From assembly GCA_007693435.1 (NCBI GenBank), contig REDO01000050.1:1-53589 (forward strand): a DNA stretch of 53,589 nucleotides, given 5' to 3'. Below are positions 1 through 8,820 of the stretch, one piece after another. This stretch comes from Salinarimonadaceae bacterium (lineage in GTDB: Bacteria; Pseudomonadota; Alphaproteobacteria; Rhizobiales; Beijerinckiaceae). Every line of letters begins with the position of its first letter. Position 1 is the first letter of the stretch. The position numbers and the translations under genes were made by a program. The notes under the pieces were generated by a model. It made no database searches, was not told where the DNA came from, and saw only the letters and a program-made list of their open reading frames with translations.

Positions 1-59
1 CCGCTTGCCTTTCGACCGCCCGCGGCTAAGGTCGCCGCGTCGAGCTGGGAGAGACGCGC

Positions 60-1004
60 ATGAGCCTCAAGGTCGCGGTGCAGATGGATCCGATCGAAGC
101 GATCAAGGTCGCGGGCGACACCACGTTCTCCCTCCTGCTCGAGGCGCAGGAGCGCGGGCACGAATTGTTCTTCTACACCCCCGACCGGCTCTCGATGCGC
201 GACGGCGCGGTCATCGCCTCGGTTCAGCCCCTGGGCGTCAAGGACGTGCAGGGCGAGCACGCGCGCCTGGGCGAGAGCATGCGCGTCGACATGCGTGGCT
301 TCGACGTCGTGCTGATGCGCCAGGATCCGCCCTTCGACCTCGCCTACATCACCGCGACGCATCTTCTGGAGCGCATCCACCCGCACACGCTCGTCGTCAA
401 CGATCCGGCGCATGTGCGCAACGCGCCCGAGAAAATCTTCGTGACGCAGTTCCCCCAGCTCATGCCGCCGACGCTGATCAGCCGGGACAAGGCCGAGATC
501 GAGGATTTCCGGAAAGAACACGGCGCGGTCGTGATGAAGCCGTTGCACGGCCATGGCGGCGCGGCGGTCCTGCGCATCCTGTCCGACGATCCGAATTTCG
601 GCTCCATCTTCGACCTGTTCTCGGTCACCTTCCGCGAGCCCTGGGTGATCCAGCGCTTCCTGCCGAAGGTGAGCGAGGGCGACAAGCGCATCATCCTCGT
701 CGACGGCGAGGCGCGCGGGGCGATCAACCGCGTCCCGGCGCCGGGCGACATCCGATCGAACATGGTGCGCGGGGGCGCCGCCGCGCCTACCGATTTCACG
801 CCCCGCGAGCGCGAGATCTGCGAGACGATCGGGCCGCAGCTGCAGGCGATGGGCATGATCCTCGTCGGCATCGACGTGATCGACGGCTTCCTCACCGAGA
901 TCAACGTCACGTCCCCCACGGGCGTGCGCGCCATCAAGCGCCTCGGCGGGCCCGACCTCGCGGTGGACGTGTGGGATGCGATCGAAGCGAAAAGGCGGGC
1001 GTGA
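60..1004 (+). CDS. gshB: Glutathione synthase
   Basis: The 314-residue protein matches prokaryotic glutathione synthase in length. This enzyme joins gamma-glutamylcysteine and glycine using ATP, the last step of cytoplasmic glutathione synthesis. The N-terminal pre-ATP-grasp domain begins [16 protein letters not shown]. The ATP-grasp core shows [11 protein letters not shown] (about residues 157–167), where the lysine binds nucleotide and the glycine-rich loop covers it. The Mg-binding end is EINVTSPTG (about 280–288). The ATG follows a GGGAGAG Shine-Dalgarno stretch by a few bases. The gene converges on the minus-strand formate-dehydrogenase-like gene, with only 6 bases between the two stop codons. 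Confidence 0.95.
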   Translation: MSLKVAVQMDPIEAIKVAGDTTFSLLLEAQERGHELFFYTPDRLSMRDGAVIASVQPLGVKDVQGEHARLGESMRVDMRGFDVVLMRQDPPFDLAYITATHLLERIHPHTLVVNDPAHVRNAPEKIFVTQFPQLMPPTLISRDKAEIEDFRKEHGAVVMKPLHGHGGAAVLRILSDDPNFGSIFDLFSVTFREPWVIQRFLPKVSEGDKRIILVDGEARGAINRVPAPGDIRSNMVRGGAAAPTDFTPREREICETIGPQLQAMGMILVGIDVIDGFLTEINVTSPTGVRAIKRLGGPDLAVDVWDAIEAKRRA

Positions 1005-1010
1005 GGCGCC

Positions 1011-2621
1011 TCAGGCGAGGACTTCGGGAAAGTAGCGCAGCAGGCTCGCGACGGGGTTCGGCGCGGCCTGGCCGAGCCCGCAGATCGAGGCGTCGCGCAT
1101 CACCTGTTCGAGATCGCGCAGGATCACGGGATCACAGGATCCCTGCTCCATGAGCGCGACGAATTTCTCCGTTCCGGCGCGGCAGGGCGTGCATTGCCCG
1201 CAGCTCTCGTGACGGAAGAAGCGCATGAGGTTGAGCGCCACGGCGCGCAGGTCGTCGGCTTGCGATAGCACGACGATCGCATGCGATCCGACGAAGGCCC
1301 CGTGCGTGTCGAGCATGCCGAAATCGAGGGGCTCGTCTGCGAGGCGCTCGGGCAGAATGCCCCCCGAGGCCCCGCCCGGCAGGAAGGCTGCGAGCTCATG
1401 CCCCTGCGCCATGCCTGCGCAGAATTCCTCGATCAGTTCGCGCGTCGTGATCCCGGCCGGCGCCAGCTTGACGCCCGGATCGCGCACGCGCCCCGAGACG
1501 GAGAAGGAGCGAAAGCCCTGCGCCCCGCGTCGCCCTTGCGCCGCGAACCAGTCCGCGCCGCGCTCCAGAATGTCGCGCAGCCAGTAGAGCGTCTCGACAT
1601 TGTGGTTGAGCGTCGGGCGTCCGAACAGGCCGCTTTTGGCGATGAAGGGCGGGCGGTGGCGGGGCAGCCCCCTTTTGCCCTCGATCGATTCGAGCATCGC
1701 GCTCTCCTCGCCGCAGATATAGGCCCCCGCGCCCCGGCGCAGGTCGATCGGCGCATGCGCGTCGAGGCCGGCCGCCTTCACCGCCGCGATTTCGCGTTCG
1801 AGCAGGGCCCGCACGCCGGCGTATTCGTCGCGCAGGTAGATCACGACGCTCCCGGCCCCGACGCCCCAGGCGGCGATGAGCGCGCCCTCGATCATGCGGT
1901 GCGGGTCGCGCTCCAGGTGGAAGCGGTCCTTGAAGGTGCCGGGCTCGCCCTCGTCGGCGTTGACGGTGACGAATCGCGGGCCCGGCTCGGCGCGCACGAA
2001 CTCCCATTTGCGCCCGGCCGGAAACCCCGCGCCGCCGAGGCCGCGCAGGCCGGAATCGGAAAGGGTCGCGATGACCTCCTCGACGCTGCGCGCCCCCGAG
2101 AGGCAGGCGCCCAGCAGCGCGTAGCCTCCGCCCTCGCGATAGGCGTCGAGCGCGATCGCGTCCGGAACGGGATCGCGCGTATCGCCCGCCGCGATCGCCG
2201 CGAGGACGCTCCCGACCGTCGCGCGCTCGATCGCCCGCGTCCCGGCATGGACCGCCGGCGCGCCGGCGCAGCGCCCGATGCAGGGGACGCGCTGGATGCG
2301 CACGCTCGCCGGATCGAGCTCGGCTTCGAGCGACGAGGCAAGCCATTCGCCGCCCTCCAGCATGCAGGAAATCCCGTCGCAGACGCGGATGGTGAGCAGC
2401 GGGGGCGGGGTCTCGCCCTCCTTCACGATGTCGAAATGGTGATAAAAGCTCGCGACTTCGAAAACCTCGGCCTGCGGGATCGAAAATTCCTCCGAAAGCG
2501 CGCGAAGATGCGCGGCGTGGAGCGCGCCGAACCCGTCCTGAAGCCGGTGCAGAGCCTCGATCAGCAGGTCGCGCCTGCGCTCCAGCGGACCGAGCCGCGC
2601 GCGCACGGCCGCGAGCGACAA
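1011..2621 (-). CDS. NuoE–NuoF fusion, NAD-dependent formate dehydrogenase beta subunit type (Fdh1B-like)
   Basis: This is one polypeptide with a NuoE-like thioredoxin-fold [2Fe-2S] domain followed by a NuoF-like flavoprotein domain. The [2Fe-2S] cysteines are in CDGISC and CIGRC. The NuoF part carries FMN/NADH-binding GLRGLGGAGFPAGRKW, GAGAYICGEES and the 4Fe-4S motif SCGQCTPCRAG with a later CGLG cysteine. This layout is that of the diaphorase subunit of the tungsten formate dehydrogenase Fdh1 of Methylobacterium, which passes electrons from formate to NAD+. No catalytic alpha subunit lies nearby, so the partner is unknown. The start is uncertain. I give a TTG at 2621, but a CTG at 2675 has a better GGAGG and would keep an upstream GRGR motif, a GTG lies at 2606, and an ATG at 2822 would overlap the divergent LysE start. 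Confidence 0.8.
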   Translation of the reverse strand: MSLAAVRARLGPLERRRDLLIEALHRLQDGFGALHAAHLRALSEEFSIPQAEVFEVASFYHHFDIVKEGETPPPLLTIRVCDGISCMLEGGEWLASSLEAELDPASVRIQRVPCIGRCAGAPAVHAGTRAIERATVGSVLAAIAAGDTRDPVPDAIALDAYREGGGYALLGACLSGARSVEEVIATLSDSGLRGLGGAGFPAGRKWEFVRAEPGPRFVTVNADEGEPGTFKDRFHLERDPHRMIEGALIAAWGVGAGSVVIYLRDEYAGVRALLEREIAAVKAAGLDAHAPIDLRRGAGAYICGEESAMLESIEGKRGLPRHRPPFIAKSGLFGRPTLNHNVETLYWLRDILERGADWFAAQGRRGAQGFRSFSVSGRVRDPGVKLAPAGITTRELIEEFCAGMAQGHELAAFLPGGASGGILPERLADEPLDFGMLDTHGAFVGSHAIVVLSQADDLRAVALNLMRFFRHESCGQCTPCRAGTEKFVALMEQGSCDPVILRDLEQVMRDASICGLGQAAPNPVASLLRYFPEVLA

Positions 2622-2820
2622 GGCATCGAGCGGCCGCCCCCTCCCGGCGTGATCGCGTCCACTTCGTTGCTTCAGCGTCGCCTCCCGCGCGGCCTCCCGC
2701 GATGCGCTTTTCTCACACGCGGGACGCGCGCTTGTCGATAGCGGCGCGGCGCATGCGGGGGCTGGCGCGGCGCGCGCTTTCGCGGCATCGTCGCAGCGAA
2801 TTCGCCGAGCGAGCGCGCCC

Positions 2821-3462
2821 ATGAACTTCGTCCCCGACACGGCCACGATGCTGCTCTTTTCCGGCGCCTGCTTCGTCCTCTTCGTGACGCCAGGCCCCGA
2901 CATGAGCCTGTTCCTCGCCAAGACCCTCTCGGGCGGGCGGCGCTCGGGTCTCGCCGCGATGGCCGGGGCGATGACGGGATGCTGCGCCCATACGCTCCTC
3001 GCCGCGCTCGGCCTGTCGGCGCTTCTTGCGGCCTCGACCACGGCTTTCACGGCCCTCAAGATCGCGGGCGCGCTCTATCTGCTCTGGATGGCCTATGACG
3101 CGATCCGCAACGGCTCGGCGCTTTCCGTGCGGAACGGCGGCGGCAAGAACCTGTCCGTGTGGCGGACCTTTATGCTCGGGGTGGGCATCAACCTCACCAA
3201 TCCCAAGGTCGTCCTCTTCTTCGTAACCTTCCTGCCGCAATTCGTCGCCGCCGGCGATCCGTACGCGTCGCAGAAGCTCGTCTTCCTCGGGCTCTATTTC
3301 GTCGCCTTCAGCGCCCCGCTGGCGGCTCTCATGGTGCTGGGCGCCGAGCGCCTGGTCGCCATGCTGCGCGAAAATCCCCGTATCCTGCGCGGGATCGACT
3401 ACCTGTTCGGCGGATTGTTCGGGATCTTCGCGATCAAGATTCTGGCGACCGGCGGCAAATAG
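2821..3462 (+). CDS. LysE/RhtB family amino-acid exporter
   Basis: A 213-residue, strongly hydrophobic inner-membrane protein of the LysE/RhtB family, which exports amino acids or small amino-acid-like metabolites by proton antiport. Near the N-terminus it has the family signature [14 protein letters not shown] (about residues 21–34). [17 protein letters not shown] segment follows, then five or six transmembrane stretches and the typical [19 protein letters not shown] block (about 124–142). Length is normal. The substrate cannot be read from sequence. It starts divergently from the Fdh1B-like gene and leaves little room for promoters if that gene starts far upstream. Confidence 0.9.
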   Translation: MNFVPDTATMLLFSGACFVLFVTPGPDMSLFLAKTLSGGRRSGLAAMAGAMTGCCAHTLLAALGLSALLAASTTAFTALKIAGALYLLWMAYDAIRNGSALSVRNGGGKNLSVWRTFMLGVGINLTNPKVVLFFVTFLPQFVAAGDPYASQKLVFLGLYFVAFSAPLAALMVLGAERLVAMLRENPRILRGIDYLFGGLFGIFAIKILATGGK

Positions 3463-3575
3463 GGAAACGGGCGGCGGTTGAGCGAAACGGAGCTGGCCGG
3501 CTTCCCCGGGCTTGCGTGCGGGGCGCTGCGACGGCATATCCCGCAGGAGCCTGCACGCGATCAACAGGGGAGCGC

Positions 3576-4109
3576 ATGAGCGCCTCACGCCTCGCAATCC
3601 TCGTCGCCCTGGCGACATTCGTCCTCGACCAGGCGTCGAAGCTCTGGCTGCTCTTCGTCTACGAACTGCCGATGCGCGAGCCCGTGGCGCTGGCGCCTTT
3701 CGTCGATCTCATCGTGGTGTGGAACCGGGGCGTTTCCTACGGTCTGTTCCAGCAGGAGAGCGAGACCGGGCGCTGGCTCCTCGTCGCGTTTTCACTCGCG
3801 GCGGCGCTGGGCCTTGGAATCTGGATGGTGCGGACGTCGGAACGCCTGCTCGCCGCCTCCCTCGCCCTGATCGTCGGCGGCGCGATCGGAAACGCCGTCG
3901 ACCGGGTCGCATACGGGGCCGTGTTCGACTTCGTCCACGTCTATTTCGGGACGTTCTCGTGGTACGTCTTCAACGTGGCCGACGCGGCGATCGTTGCGGG
4001 CGTGATCGGTCTCGTCTATGACTCCTTCGTCGCCGAGGGGCGGCGCGCGGCGAGGGCGCGCCGGTCCGCCGGCGGCGCGCCGCCACAAGACGGCCGGGAT
4101 TCGGGTTGA
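3576..4109 (+). CDS. lspA: Lipoprotein signal peptidase (signal peptidase II)
   Basis: A 177-residue membrane aspartic protease that cleaves prolipoprotein signal peptides at the lipidated cysteine in the inner membrane. Family blocks visible are VLDQASKLW near the N-terminus, [12 protein letters not shown] (about 47–58), GNAVDR (about 104–109, first catalytic Asp) and VFNVADAAI (about 130–140, second catalytic Asp). There are four transmembrane segments. The ATG at 3576 follows AGGGGAGCGC, a good ribosome-binding site; reading further upstream in this frame crosses the LysE gene and was rejected. The C-terminal 25 residues are Arg/Ala/Gly-rich. It is followed by the BamF-like gene, a common alphaproteobacterial order. 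Confidence 0.94.
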   Translation: MSASRLAILVALATFVLDQASKLWLLFVYELPMREPVALAPFVDLIVVWNRGVSYGLFQQESETGRWLLVAFSLAAALGLGIWMVRTSERLLAASLALIVGGAIGNAVDRVAYGAVFDFVHVYFGTFSWYVFNVADAAIVAGVIGLVYDSFVAEGRRAARARRSAGGAPPQDGRDSG

Positions 4110-4149
4110 TGATCCGGGTAAGGAATTTGCGAAACGAAGGGTCCACGAC

Positions 4150-4692
4150 ATGAAGCGCCTTGTCGCCTCGGCCGGCTCAGCCATAGCCATGGGCGTTCTC
4201 GCCACGGGCATTCTCGCCGCGACGCCGGTCGCCGCGCAGGAGGGCGCGCTCATGCGCACCATTCTCGGCGTCATCGGCATCATCGAGCCGGAGAAGCCCG
4301 AGATCGAGTATCGCGAACGCGCGCCGCTCGCCTTGCCGCCCAATATGGAACTGCGGCCGCCGGTCGATCCGGAGACGGTGAGGTCCGATCCGCAATGGCC
4401 GAACGACCCGGTCGCGCGTGCGCAACGCGAGCGTGAAACCGCAGGCTTCTCTCGCCCGGACACCAGCCGGCCGCTGACCATCGAAGAAATGCGCGCGGGC
4501 CGTCTGCCCGGAAGCGCCAGACCGAACAACGCCATGCCGCTGTCGGACGCGGAGTTCGGCCGCCCGCTCTCGCCGGACGAGTTGCGCGCCATGGACCCGC
4601 GCCAGCGCAGGGACGCAGGAGAATCCGTCGGCCTTACCCGGCGCAGCCTGAGCGATCCGCCGAGCGCGCTGCTCCAGCCCGCGCCGCAATGA
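4150..4692 (+). CDS. DUF3035/BamF-like envelope protein
   Basis: A 180-residue exported protein with a signal peptide ending near TPVAAQ. A proline-rich mature part follows, with APLALPPNMELRPP (about 57–70) and a C-terminal PLSDAEFGRPLSPDELRAM block. This composition, and the place between lspA and the paired M16 peptidases, fit the DUF3035 family, named BamF for an outer-membrane barrel-assembly lipoprotein in some alphaproteobacteria. Unlike a lipoprotein, this sequence has no cysteine at the signal-peptide cleavage site; as translated it would be periplasmic rather than lipid-anchored. The ATG at 4150 was chosen because the signal peptide starts there. A strong terminator lies 45 bases downstream. 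Confidence 0.72.
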   Translation: MKRLVASAGSAIAMGVLATGILAATPVAAQEGALMRTILGVIGIIEPEKPEIEYRERAPLALPPNMELRPPVDPETVRSDPQWPNDPVARAQRERETAGFSRPDTSRPLTIEEMRAGRLPGSARPNNAMPLSDAEFGRPLSPDELRAMDPRQRRDAGESVGLTRRSLSDPPSALLQPAPQ

Positions 4693-4736
4693 ACCGCGCC
4701 CCCTTTCCGTAGCGGGAAATTCCCCCCATTATAAGA

Positions 4737-4765
4737 GAGCCGTCCGGTCCCGGGCGGCTCGTTTT
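4737..4765 (+). terminator. Rho-independent terminator after the BamF-like gene
   Basis: A 10-bp stem (4737–4746 with 4751–4760) with one G·U pair and a GTCC loop is followed immediately by GTTTT. It separates the lspA/BamF-like transcript from the M16 peptidase operon that begins 18 bases later. Confidence 0.75.
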
Positions 4766-4782
4766 CCTTACAGAGGCTCTCG

Positions 4783-6114
4783 ATGTCCCGTTCACCCGTT
4801 CGCGCCGCTCCCGCCATTGTCACGAAAGCGCGCGAGGGAGTGGACGGCGACGGGCCGGCGGTCGATTCGTTCATGCTCGACAACGGCCTCGAGGTCGTGG
4901 TGGCGCCGGACAGGCGCGTTCCCGTCGCGACGCACATGGTCTGGTATCGCAACGGCTCCGCCGACGATCCGGTCGGACAGTCGGGCATCGCGCATTTCCT
5001 CGAACACCTGATGTTCAAGGGTACGGAGAAGCATCCGGCCGGCGAGTTCTCCAAGGTGGTGTCGAGTCTCGGCGGGCAGGAGAACGCCTTCACGTCCTAC
5101 GATTTCACGGCCTATTTCCAGCGCGTCGCCAGGGAGCATCTCGAAACCATGATGGGGTTCGAGGCCGACCGGATGGCCAATCTCGCCCTCGCCGACGAGG
5201 TCGTCGCCCCCGAGCGCGACGTGGTGCTCGAGGAGCGCCGGATGCGCGTCGAGACCGATCCCGGCGCGCAGCTCTCCGAAGCGATGGCTTCGGCGCTGTT
5301 CGTGCATCACCCCTATGGCGTGCCGATCATCGGCTGGATGCACGAGATCGAGGGGCTGAACCGGGAGCATGCGCTCGAATATTACAAGCGCTTCTACACG
5401 CCGGAGAACGCCATCCTCGTCGTTGCGGGCGACGTCGAGGTCGACGCGGTGCGCCGTCTCGCGGAAAAGACCTACGGGCGCATCGCGCCGCGCGGCGCCA
5501 AGCCGCAGAGACTGCGTCCGCGTGAGCCCGAGCCGCGCGCCATGCGCCGCGTGACGGTCGCCGACTCTCGCGTCGAGCAGCCGCTGATGCAGCGCCTTTA
5601 CCTCGCGCCCTCGACCCTGACGGCGCAGGGGCGCGACGCCGCCGCGCTGGAGGTTCTCGGGGAGGCGATCGGCGGCGGGCCGACCGCCTATCTCTACCGC
5701 AAGCTGGTGCTCGAACAGGGCGTGGCCGTGAATGCGGGCGCCTGGTACATGGCGTCGGCCGTCGATGACACGCGCTTTGCGATCTACGCGGTACCCGCCG
5801 CCGGAACCGGCCTCGAGCAGCTGGAGGAGGCGCTTGACCGCGCCGTCGCCGCCATTCCCGCCGAGGCGCTCGACGACAAGGCCGTCGAACGCGCCAAGAC
5901 GCGGCTCGTGGCCGAGACGACATACGCCGCCGACAGCCAGACCGCGCTCGCGCGCATCTACGGAGCCGGGCTCGCGATCGGGCAGACCATCGAGGCGGTG
6001 CGCCGCTGGCCCGCCGAGATCGAGGCCGTGACGCGCGAGGATCTCGCCTCCGTCGCACAGCGCTTCCTGACGCCGCGCCGCTCGGTCACGGGCCAGTTGC
6101 GCAAGGCCGACTGA
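4783..6114 (+). CDS. M16 family zinc metallopeptidase (active subunit)
   Basis: A 443-residue pitrilysin/insulinase-family (M16B) peptidase. The inverted zinc motif HFLEH (about residues 69–73) is intact, with the downstream glutamate in the ALADEVVAPERDVVLEE region. Two M16 half-domains are present; the second contains the conserved GGGPTAYLYRKL substrate-clamp region (about 297–308). No obvious signal peptide is seen at the chosen ATG, although related proteins are often periplasmic or mitochondrial-processing-peptidase-like. It is paired with a second, motif-less M16 protein 35 bases downstream, matching the heterodimer plan of such peptidases. Confidence 0.92.
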   Translation: MSRSPVRAAPAIVTKAREGVDGDGPAVDSFMLDNGLEVVVAPDRRVPVATHMVWYRNGSADDPVGQSGIAHFLEHLMFKGTEKHPAGEFSKVVSSLGGQENAFTSYDFTAYFQRVAREHLETMMGFEADRMANLALADEVVAPERDVVLEERRMRVETDPGAQLSEAMASALFVHHPYGVPIIGWMHEIEGLNREHALEYYKRFYTPENAILVVAGDVEVDAVRRLAEKTYGRIAPRGAKPQRLRPREPEPRAMRRVTVADSRVEQPLMQRLYLAPSTLTAQGRDAAALEVLGEAIGGGPTAYLYRKLVLEQGVAVNAGAWYMASAVDDTRFAIYAVPAAGTGLEQLEEALDRAVAAIPAEALDDKAVERAKTRLVAETTYAADSQTALARIYGAGLAIGQTIEAVRRWPAEIEAVTREDLASVAQRFLTPRRSVTGQLRKAD

Positions 6115-6149
6115 CCGCTTCAACCAGAAGAAATCCGAAGAGGATCGCC

Positions 6150-7427
6150 ATGTCGATCGCCGTACAACCAGTCTCCGCTTCCCCGGCCAATGTCGAGCGC
6201 ATCGTCACCCCCGCCGGGATCGAGGTCTGGCGCGTCCATTCTGACGTCGTGCCGCTGGTCGCCATGTCCTTCATCTTCGAGGGCGGCGCCGCGCAGGACC
6301 GGCTCGACCGGCCCGGCGTCGCGCAGATGGTGGCGCAACTGCTCGACGAAGGCGCCGGCCCCTACGATTCGGACGCTTTTCAGGAGCGGCTCGCCGAGCG
6401 CGCGATAGAACTCTCGTTCAGCGTCGGACAGGATTCGCTGGGCGGGGGCCTGCGCGTGCTCACGCGCCATCTCGACGAGGCCGCCGCGCTGACGCGGTTG
6501 GCGCTGACGGAGCCGCGTTTCGACGGGGAGGCGATCGAGCGCGTGCGCGCGCAGACCATCGCCGGCATCCGGCACCAGATGAAGGATCCGGCCGTGCTGG
6601 CGAGCCGCCGATTCTACGCCGACGGCTTTCCCGGCCATGTCTATTCCGCGCCGAACGGCGGCACTGTCGAAAGCGTCGGGGCGATCGGTCGCGAGGACCT
6701 CCTGGCCATGCGCGACCGGCTGATCGCCCGCTCCGGGCTGCGCGTCGCCATCGTCGGCGCGCTCGGACGCAATGAGGTCGTGCGGCTGGTCGACGACGTG
6801 TTCGGCGATCTCCCCGAGACGGGCGGCGCTACGCCCGCCCCGCGCGTCGCGCTGGCCGGGATCGGGACGCGCTCGGTGGTCGATATCGACGTCCCGCAAT
6901 CGGTCATCCGTTTCGGCATGAACGGGATCGGCTGGCGCGATCCGGACTTCACCGCAGCCTTCGTCCTCAACCACATCCTGGGCGGCGGCGTCTTCACCTC
7001 GCGGCTCTTCCAGGAGGTGCGCGAGAAGCGCGGCCTCGCCTATTCCGTCGGCACCTCGCTCGCGAGCTTCCGGGGCGCGGCGATGACGATGGGCTTCACG
7101 GCGACGAAGAACGAACGCGTCGCCGAGGCGCTCGACGTCATTTCCTCCGAGATCGGCCGCCTCAAGGCGGAGGGTCCCTCGCCGGACGAACTCGCCAAGG
7201 CGAAGGCCTATCTGACGGGCTCCTACGCGCTCGGCTTCGACACCTCGACCAAGATCGCGCAGCAGCTCGCGCAGATCTCCTTCGAGGGGCTCGGGGTAGA
7301 GTATATCGCGCGGCGCAACGCGCTCGTTGCGGCCGTCGAGGCCGATGATGTGGCGCGCGCGGCGGAACGAATGCTGGGCGATGGGCGTATGCTCATAGTT
7401 GTCGCGGGTCGCCCGGAAGGTCTCTAG
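6150..7427 (+). CDS. M16 family peptidase-like protein (zinc motif absent)
   Basis: A 425-residue M16-fold partner of the preceding peptidase. Where the active enzyme has HFLEH this one reads GVAQMVAQLLDEG, so the zinc site is lost. The second half keeps the clamp segment GGGVFTSRLFQEVREKRGLAYSVG (split here as GGGVFTSRLFQEV and REKRGLAYSVG, about residues 275–300). By analogy with M16B heterodimers such as mitochondrial processing peptidase alpha/beta, it should bind substrate while its neighbour cuts. The ATG follows AAGAGGATCGCC, a clear ribosome-binding site. pgi follows after about 70 bases. Confidence 0.92.
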   Translation: MSIAVQPVSASPANVERIVTPAGIEVWRVHSDVVPLVAMSFIFEGGAAQDRLDRPGVAQMVAQLLDEGAGPYDSDAFQERLAERAIELSFSVGQDSLGGGLRVLTRHLDEAAALTRLALTEPRFDGEAIERVRAQTIAGIRHQMKDPAVLASRRFYADGFPGHVYSAPNGGTVESVGAIGREDLLAMRDRLIARSGLRVAIVGALGRNEVVRLVDDVFGDLPETGGATPAPRVALAGIGTRSVVDIDVPQSVIRFGMNGIGWRDPDFTAAFVLNHILGGGVFTSRLFQEVREKRGLAYSVGTSLASFRGAAMTMGFTATKNERVAEALDVISSEIGRLKAEGPSPDELAKAKAYLTGSYALGFDTSTKIAQQLAQISFEGLGVEYIARRNALVAAVEADDVARAAERMLGDGRMLIVVAGRPEGL

Positions 7428-7497
7428 TGCCTGTAGGCTTCGAGATTTCCGGGCGGCCAGCGACCCGAAACGGAGATCCGGAAAAGGAGAAGCGGCG

Positions 7498-8820
7498 ATG
7501 ACCTTGCGACAAGCGATCGACACGGCGATGGGCGCTCAGATCGGCGGGGCGGGCGTTCCCAAGACCGCGCTCGACGCGGCGCTATCGGCCGTCGAGACGG
7601 GGCTCGGCCGGCTGCGCGAGGAGGCGGAAACGGGCGTTCTGCCGCTGCTCTCGCTGCCGGAGCGCACCGACGACCTCGGATCGACGCAGGCCGCCGCAGA
7701 ACGCCTCGGCGCCGGCGCCACCGACGTCGTTTTCCTGGGGACCGGCGGATCGAGCCTCGGCGGACAGGCTCTGGCGCAGCTCGCCGGCTACATGGTCCCC
7801 GGTCTCGGTCGACTCGCGCCGGGGCCGCGCGTGCATTTCTTCGACAATCTCGACCCCTACAGCTACGGGCGGGCGCTCGAACTCCTGCCGCTCGAGACGA
7901 CCCGCTTCGCCGCGATTTCGAAATCGGGCGGCACCGGCGAGACGCTGATGCAGACGATCGCCGCGCTCGGCGCGCTCCGGCGCGCGGGCCTTGCGCCCGC
8001 CGATCACGTGATCGGCTTGTCGGAGCCGCGCCGGGCGGGCGGGCGCAACGCGCTGCGATCGCTCCTCGAACCCGACGGCGTCGCCTTCCTCGATCACGAC
8101 ACCGGCGTCGGCGGCCGTTATTCGGCGCTGACCAATGTGGGCCTGCTGCCGGCGGCGCTCATGGGTCTCGATATTCGCGCCATTCGAGAGGGCGCGGCGG
8201 GCGCGCTGGCGCCGGTCATGGCCGGCGCCTCCGCGGCGGACATCCCCGCGGCCCTGGGCGCGGCGCTTCTGACCGCCGCAGAGCTCGAGGGCAAGAACGT
8301 CGCCGTGACGATGGCTTATTGCGACAGGCTGGAGCGCTTCACGCGCTGGTGGGTGCAGCTCTGGGCCGAGAGCCTCGGCAAGGACGGCCGGGGCTTGCAG
8401 CCCGTCGCGGCGATCGGACCGGTCGACCAGCACAGCCAGCTGCAGCTCTATCTCGCCGGCCCCAACGACAAGATCTTCACCGTGATCACGCTCGAAAGCG
8501 CGGGCGAGGGCCCCGCAATCGACGAGGCTCTGGCTGAACGCGCCGGCGAACCGGGCCTGGGCGGCCGCACGATCGGCGATCTCGTCGCGGCGCAGGGGCG
8601 CGCCACGGCGGATACGCTGGCGCGCAACCACCGCCCGACCCGGCGCATCCATCTGCCCCGACTCGACGAGGCGGCGATGGGCGAATTGATGATGCATTTC
8701 ATGCTGGAGACGATACTGACTGGCTACGCCCTCGGCCTCGATCCCTTCGACCAGCCGGCCGTCGAGGAGGGCAAGATCCTCGCCAAGACCTATCTCGCGC
8801 AGGGCTTCGATCCCGGGTGA
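7498..8820 (+). CDS. pgi: Glucose-6-phosphate isomerase
   Basis: A 440-residue phosphoglucose isomerase that interconverts glucose-6-phosphate and fructose-6-phosphate in the cytoplasm. It has the sugar-phosphate loop SKSGGTGET (about residues 141–149), VGGRYSALTNVGLLP (about 203–217), WAESLGKDGRG (about 289–299) and the C-terminal signature DQPAVEEGKILAKTY (about 418–432). The ATG at 7498 follows AAAGGAGAAG; an upstream TTG or GTG in the same frame would read back into the M16 gene's end. The stop codon overlaps the GTG start of the next gene, so the two are probably translationally coupled. Confidence 0.95.
   Translation: MTLRQAIDTAMGAQIGGAGVPKTALDAALSAVETGLGRLREEAETGVLPLLSLPERTDDLGSTQAAAERLGAGATDVVFLGTGGSSLGGQALAQLAGYMVPGLGRLAPGPRVHFFDNLDPYSYGRALELLPLETTRFAAISKSGGTGETLMQTIAALGALRRAGLAPADHVIGLSEPRRAGGRNALRSLLEPDGVAFLDHDTGVGGRYSALTNVGLLPAALMGLDIRAIREGAAGALAPVMAGASAADIPAALGAALLTAAELEGKNVAVTMAYCDRLERFTRWWVQLWAESLGKDGRGLQPVAAIGPVDQHSQLQLYLAGPNDKIFTVITLESAGEGPAIDEALAERAGEPGLGGRTIGDLVAAQGRATADTLARNHRPTRRIHLPRLDEAAMGELMMHFMLETILTGYALGLDPFDQPAVEEGKILAKTYLAQGFDPG

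Noticed and set aside
5-1153. A 382-codon plus-strand frame over gshB
   Set aside because: It is an Arg-rich +1 shadow of the glutathione synthase gene and runs into the convergent gene.
4792-6123. A 443-codon minus-strand frame that mirrors the M16 peptidase gene
   Set aside because: An open antisense frame caused by codon bias at high GC; the plus-strand frame has the full zinc peptidase motifs.
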